The notes below the pieces were generated by a model, which saw only the letters and a program-made list of their open reading frames with translations, was not told the origin of the DNA and made no database searches. A stretch of 64,000 nucleotides of DNA from contig NZ_MKFI01000008.1 of NCBI RefSeq assembly GCF_001982635.1, positions 174,034-238,033 of the forward strand. Reading direction: 5' to 3'. Positions 61,672 to 64,000 of the stretch are shown here, in pieces. This DNA is from Bradyrhizobium mercantei. GTDB lineage: Bacteria; Pseudomonadota; Alphaproteobacteria; Rhizobiales; Xanthobacteraceae. Every line of letters begins with the position of its first letter. Within the stretch, counting starts at the first letter, position 1. Both the position numbers and the translations under genes were made by a program.

Positions 61672-62888
61672 GTGACACGCTCGCCGACAACAAGACGACG
61701 ACATCAGGCCCAACGGATGGGCTCGCGGTGCTGGAGCAAACCCGTTCGGCAGCCGAGACCTACGGCATCCCGCTCGCGGTGCTGCTCGAGGTCACCCACC
61801 GCTGCCCGCTGCAATGCCCGTATTGCTCCAACCCGGTGGAGCTCGACCGCGGCTCGACCGAGCTTACCACCGACGAGTGGAAGAAGGTGCTGAGCGAGCT
61901 CGCCGAGCTCGGCGTGCTGCAGGTCCATTTCTCCGGCGGCGAGCCGACCGCGCGCAAGGACATCGTCGAACTGGTGCAGCACGCGTCCGATGTCGGGCTC
62001 TATTCCAACCTGATCACCTCGGCGGTGCTGCTGACCAAGGACAAGCTTTCGGCGCTGGCCGATGCCGGCCTGAGCCATGTGCAGATCAGTTTTCAGGGCA
62101 ACGAGCCCGTAGTTGCCGACCGTGTCGCCGGCCTGAAGGACGCGCACAAGAAGAAGCTCGAGGTCGCGAAATGGACGCGCGAGCTCGACATGCCGCTCAC
62201 CGTGAACGCCGTGATGCACCGGCAGAATCTGCATCAGCTCTCCGACATCATCCAGATGGCGGTCGATCTCGACGCCGACCGGCTCGAGGTCGCCAACGTG
62301 CAGTATTACGGCTGGGCGCTGAAGAACCGCGCCGCGCTGATGCCGACGGTCGAGCAGATCGAGGAGACCAGCCGGATCGTCGAGGAAGCGCAAGCGCGCC
62401 TGAAGGGCACGCTCGCGATCGACTATGTGGTGCCGGACTATTACGCGCTGCGGCCGAAGAAATGCATGGGCGGCTGGGGCCGCCAGTTCTTCAACATCTC
62501 GCCGGCCGGCAAGGTGCTGCCGTGCCACGCCGCCGAAAGCATCACCGGGCTCGAATTCGAGTCGGTGCGCTCGAACCATTCGATCGCCTGGATCTGGCAG
62601 AACTCGGAGGCCTTCAACCGCTATCGCGGCACGGGCTGGATGCCGGAGCCATGCAAGAGCTGCGAGTTCCGCGAGGTCGATTACGGCGGCTGCCGCTGCC
62701 AGGCCTTTGCGCTGACCGGCGATGCCGGGAATACCGATCCGGCCTGCGCGCTGTCGCCGCGGCACGAGGAGATCTTCAAGCAGGCCGAGCGGGAATCCGC
62801 TGGCACGCAGAACCGTTTCCTCTATCGCAACTTCGCTGGCGGCACGCTGGAAGCAGACGAACACCAGGACAAGCGCAATGGCGCCTGA
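61668..62888 (+). CDS. pqqE: PqqA radical SAM crosslinking enzyme
   Basis: A 406-residue radical-SAM/SPASM enzyme that joins Glu16 and Tyr20 of PqqA. Cluster site C46-x3-C50-x2-C53 (HRCPLQCPYCSN), VHFSGGEPTARKD for SAM binding, and the C-terminal SPASM cysteines (KKCMGGWG, LPCHAAES, EPCKSCEFREVDYGGCRCQAF, PACALS) that hold the two auxiliary clusters are all present. It overlaps the next gene (peptidase) by 11 bases. Confidence 0.97.
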   Translation: MSDTLADNKTTTSGPTDGLAVLEQTRSAAETYGIPLAVLLEVTHRCPLQCPYCSNPVELDRGSTELTTDEWKKVLSELAELGVLQVHFSGGEPTARKDIVELVQHASDVGLYSNLITSAVLLTKDKLSALADAGLSHVQISFQGNEPVVADRVAGLKDAHKKKLEVAKWTRELDMPLTVNAVMHRQNLHQLSDIIQMAVDLDADRLEVANVQYYGWALKNRAALMPTVEQIEETSRIVEEAQARLKGTLAIDYVVPDYYALRPKKCMGGWGRQFFNISPAGKVLPCHAAESITGLEFESVRSNHSIAWIWQNSEAFNRYRGTGWMPEPCKSCEFREVDYGGCRCQAFALTGDAGNTDPACALSPRHEEIFKQAERESAGTQNRFLYRNFAGGTLEADEHQDKRNGA

Positions 62889-63849
62889 CGCCGACGCCGG
62901 CAAGGCTGCCAGGCGCGCCGATCCCTTCGCTCCGCTGACATCGGAATGGCTCGATGTCGGCGACGGTCACAATTTGCACGTCGAGAGCGTCGGGCGCGAG
63001 GGCGGCATCCCCGCCGTCTATCTGCATGGCGGCCCGGGCAGCGGCTGCCAGCCCGATCATCGCCGGCTGTTCGATCCCGAGCGGTTTCACGCGGTGCTGT
63101 TCGACCAGCGCGGCTGCGGCCGCAGCCGGCCGAAGGGCAGCCGCGACCACAACACGACGCAGCATTTGATCGCGGACATGGAGAAGATCCGCGAACGCTT
63201 CGGCTTCGCACGCTGGATGGTGGTCGGCGGCTCCTGGGGCGCGACGCTGGCGCTGGCCTATGCGCAGGCCCATCCCGAGCGGGTCAGCGGGCTGGCGCTG
63301 CGCGCGACCTTCCTCGGCACGACTGAGGAGCTGGAAGACGTGTTCCTGCGCGCCTTGCCGCGCTTCTACCCCGGCCTCTCGGAGGACTTCCTCAACTTCC
63401 TGCCCGAGCCCGAGCGTGCGGCGCCGCTTGCGGCCTACTACCGCCGCATCCTCGATCCCGACGCCGCCGTGCATGCGCCGGCCGCACGCGCCTGGCATGA
63501 CACCGAGCGCGTGCTATCGGAGCACACGCCGAAACAGACGCGGCTCGATCCAAAGGCATCAGGCGCCCTGCCCTCGACGCCGTTCATGGAGGCGCACTAC
63601 TTCGCCAATGATTGCTTCATGCGGCCGCACCAGCTGATGGAGGAAGCCGGCAAGCTCGCCGGAATTCCCGGCATCCTGGTGCAGGGCCGTTACGATCTCT
63701 TGTGCCCGCCCGCGACGTCGCACGCGCTCGCCGCACGCTGGCCGGGCAGCGAGGTCCGCATCGTCGATGGCGCGGGCCACATCCTCTACGATCCCGGCAT
63801 CCGCAATTCCGTGATGAAATCGATCGCCGACCTCGCCGCCAAGGCCTAG
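62878..63849 (+). CDS. pip: Proline iminopeptidase (S33), coupled to pqqE
   Basis: A 323-residue alpha/beta hydrolase: oxyanion motif YLHGGPGSGCQPDH, nucleophile VVGGSWGATLALAYA, acid Asp in QGRYDLLCPP and His in VDGAGHILYDPG. It removes N-terminal proline from peptides. Its start lies 11 bases inside pqqE, so it is translated with the operon. PqqA has Pro at position 6, so a role in trimming the crosslinked PqqA is plausible but unproven. ATG 62878. Confidence 0.92.
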   Translation: MAPDADAGKAARRADPFAPLTSEWLDVGDGHNLHVESVGREGGIPAVYLHGGPGSGCQPDHRRLFDPERFHAVLFDQRGCGRSRPKGSRDHNTTQHLIADMEKIRERFGFARWMVVGGSWGATLALAYAQAHPERVSGLALRATFLGTTEELEDVFLRALPRFYPGLSEDFLNFLPEPERAAPLAAYYRRILDPDAAVHAPAARAWHDTERVLSEHTPKQTRLDPKASGALPSTPFMEAHYFANDCFMRPHQLMEEAGKLAGIPGILVQGRYDLLCPPATSHALAARWPGSEVRIVDGAGHILYDPGIRNSVMKSIADLAAKA

Positions 63850-63871
63850 CCGGCAACTCCATCGAAAGCCA

Positions 63872-64000
63872 ATGAATCAAATGTCTGATTTTCCCATCCT
63901 GAGGAAGCCCGTTGCCGTGTTCGACGCCGGCATCGGCAGCTATGCGGCCGTGGCTGCCTTGCAGCGTGCGCTTCCGAAGCAGGACCTCATCTATTTCGCC
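63872..64000 (+). CDS. Glutamate racemase-like protein (5' part only)
   Basis: The visible 43 residues, MNQMSDFPILRKPVAVFDAGIGSYAAVAAL followed by QRALPKQDLIYFA, match the start of MurI (IGVFDSGIGGLTV...P-x-E-D-x-I-Y-x-G-D). The normal Ser of DSGIGG is Ala here and the second Gly is Ser, so it may be a different Asp/Glu racemase. It begins 22 bases after the peptidase stop, as a possible last operon gene. The rest is outside the window. Confidence 0.7.
   Translation, partial: MNQMSDFPILRKPVAVFDAGIGSYAAVAALQRALPKQDLIYFA

Overview
The window is ordinary chromosomal DNA of a high-GC alphaproteobacterium, almost certainly Bradyrhizobium or a very close relative. Three things point there. First, the gene at 53176-54345 carries residue for residue (K182, K184, D213, E239, E265, H322) the active site of D-tartrate dehydratase TarD, characterised from Bradyrhizobium japonicum. 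Second, many genes are families typical of Rhizobiales (TIGR02301, DUF6894, DUF1236, DUF2007, DUF3297, DUF3096). Third, the gaps are full of short palindromic repeats of the kind scattered through Bradyrhizobium genomes. No tRNA, rRNA, CRISPR array, insertion sequence, integrase or phage gene was seen.

Layout. 1-5860: end of a secreted protein, a PmpAB-like YeeE/YedE membrane pair, RidA, a SOS-associated DNA-crosslink peptidase, a Nudix hydrolase and a HAD phosphatase. 5942-12977: a dihydroorotase-like amidohydrolase, then a coupled run ygfZ - tag - HD phosphohydrolase, followed by a dual-specificity phosphatase and a giant DUF2339 membrane protein. 13003-21664 (all minus): small secreted proteins, an acrylyl-CoA reductase-like enzyme, an MFS carrier, a SleB-type cell-wall hydrolase and pyruvate phosphate dikinase with an unusual basic tail. 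22616-29898 (mostly minus): a duplicated-domain protein, glyQ-glyS with a methyltransferase, an S49 protease and a tRNA-methyltransferase-like gene. 30254-39091: polyprenyl diphosphate synthase, an AraC/GyrI-type regulator, an orphan amino-acid-type binding protein beside an enolase-superfamily enzyme, cupin, GST and an intracellular PHA depolymerase. 39290-51274: two more orphan binding proteins, a PP2C/Ser-Thr-kinase fusion behind a formate/nitrite-family channel, a nucleotide cyclase fused to a formylglycine-generating-enzyme-like domain, a divergent MFS/AraC pair and malonyl-CoA decarboxylase. 51978-56617: outer-membrane beta-barrel, TarD, glutathione peroxidase and an amidase. 56689-64000: a diheme cytochrome c and a PQQ-type sugar dehydrogenase, then pqqABCDE, a proline iminopeptidase overlapping pqqE, and the start of a glutamate-racemase-like gene.

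How it works together. The clearest module is the right end: pqqABCDE makes the cofactor PQQ, while the neighbouring sorbosone/glucose-dehydrogenase-like protein and diheme cytochrome could use it to oxidise sugars in the periplasm and pass on electrons. The rest is housekeeping and central carbon metabolism (PEP/pyruvate, malonyl-CoA, PHA turnover, tartrate) plus stress functions.

The most unusual sequence-level signal is that dispersed repeats lie in or against the translation starts of at least three genes (pmpB-like at 1079, Nudix at 3903, methyltransferase at 29898). I saw no clear-cut new defence or mobile system; the strongest leads are these repeat-derived starts, the pqqE-coupled peptidase, the cyclase-FGE fusion, the kinase/phosphatase-channel pair, and two enzymes with changed catalytic residues (5942-7276 and 34009-35112).
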